Shown in pieces: positions 11,929 to 12,094 of a DNA stretch of 12,094 bases (position 1 is its first letter; every line of letters starts with the position of its first letter). Under the pieces are notes generated by a model. It was not told the origin of the DNA. It saw only the letters and a list, made by a program, of their open reading frames with translations, and ran no database searches. Source of the stretch: H111-94 sp034436045 (lineage in GTDB: Bacteria; Chloroflexota; Ktedonobacteria; Ktedonobacterales; Ktedonobacteraceae); the NCBI GenBank assembly GCA_034436045.1, contig DAOTVZ010000222.1:1-12094 (forward strand), given 5' to 3'. Both the position numbers and the translations under genes were made by a program.

Positions 11929-11936
11929 CTATATCC

Positions 11937-12094
11937 TTACTCGACGATCTTGGTACAGACGCCAGCGCCGACGGTGCGACCTCCCTCTCGAATGGCGAAG
12001 CGCACCCCTTCTTCCATCGCTACCGGCTGGATCAACTCCACCGTCATCTCAATGTTGTCCCCCGGCATCACCATCTCTACCCCCTCCGGCAGCT
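11937..12094 (-). CDS. tuf: Elongation factor Tu, C-terminal fragment
   Basis: Only the last 51 residues are in the window; the gene continues past base 12094. They match the end of EF-Tu domain 3: LPEGVEMVMPGDNIEMTVEL, IQPVAMEEGVRFAIREGG and RTVGAGVCTKIVE before a TAA. EF-Tu delivers aminoacyl-tRNA to the ribosome as a GTP complex, and this domain contacts tRNA and EF-Ts. Its position immediately upstream of rpmG and secE is the common arrangement. Element D begins 8 bp after the stop. Confidence 0.97.
   Translation of the reverse strand, partial: LPEGVEMVMPGDNIEMTVELIQPVAMEEGVRFAIREGGRTVGAGVCTKIVE

Overview
The window is bacterial chromosomal DNA from a core, translation-related region. 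No phage, transposase, plasmid, cas or resistance genes are visible. The conserved gene order (tuf, rpmG, secE, nusG, rplK, rplA, rplJ, rplL, all on the minus strand), moderate GC content, GGAGG-type ribosome binding sites, and hairpin-rich intergenic DNA built around GGGGCGTGAT-type palindromes suggest Chloroflexota, possibly Ktedonobacteria. That placement is inferred from general style and memory, not from a search.

Plus-strand part (1-2602). After a weak terminator and a GNRA-capped hairpin come a class I SAM-dependent methyltransferase (260-1078), a regulatory-looking stretch with a TTGACA box inside a palindrome, a 34-codon ORF with a near-perfect Shine-Dalgarno, and rsgA (1544-2602, TTG start), the circularly permuted GTPase of 30S subunit maturation.

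Minus-strand part (12094 down to 2832). In transcription order: tuf 3' end, rpmG, secE, nusG, rplK, rplA, rplJ, rplL, rpsO, pnp, a family 4 uracil-DNA glycosylase and a small RRM RNA-binding protein. This joins translation (EF-Tu, L33, L11, L1, L10, L7/L12, S15), protein export (SecE), transcription elongation (NusG) and RNA turnover (PNPase). rplL is followed by rpsO-pnp rather than by rpoBC. Promoter candidates lie ahead of rpmG, rpsO and the RRM gene, and a U-tract terminator in the rplJ leader looks like an L10/L12 attenuator.

The most unusual content lies between the genes. Each of the eight larger gaps from tuf to rsgA holds a distinct inverted repeat. Two ~100-bp copies of one palindromic element (2714-2813 and 3368-3463) flank the RRM gene in opposite orientation; two more gaps hold possible relatives (7468-7572 and 11803-11928). 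The nusG-rplK gap is almost filled by a six-hairpin array with a 44-bp period, and a lone diverged unit lies just upstream of secE. Together they suggest a family of mobile or expandable hairpins that colonise the untranslated parts of an essential operon.

Other notable points are a ~110-residue RGG-rich tail on PNPase that resembles the tail of the RRM protein, a C-terminal QLSMF on the uracil-DNA glycosylase that matches a sliding-clamp-binding motif, and a charged insertion plus a DSAG G3 motif in RsgA.
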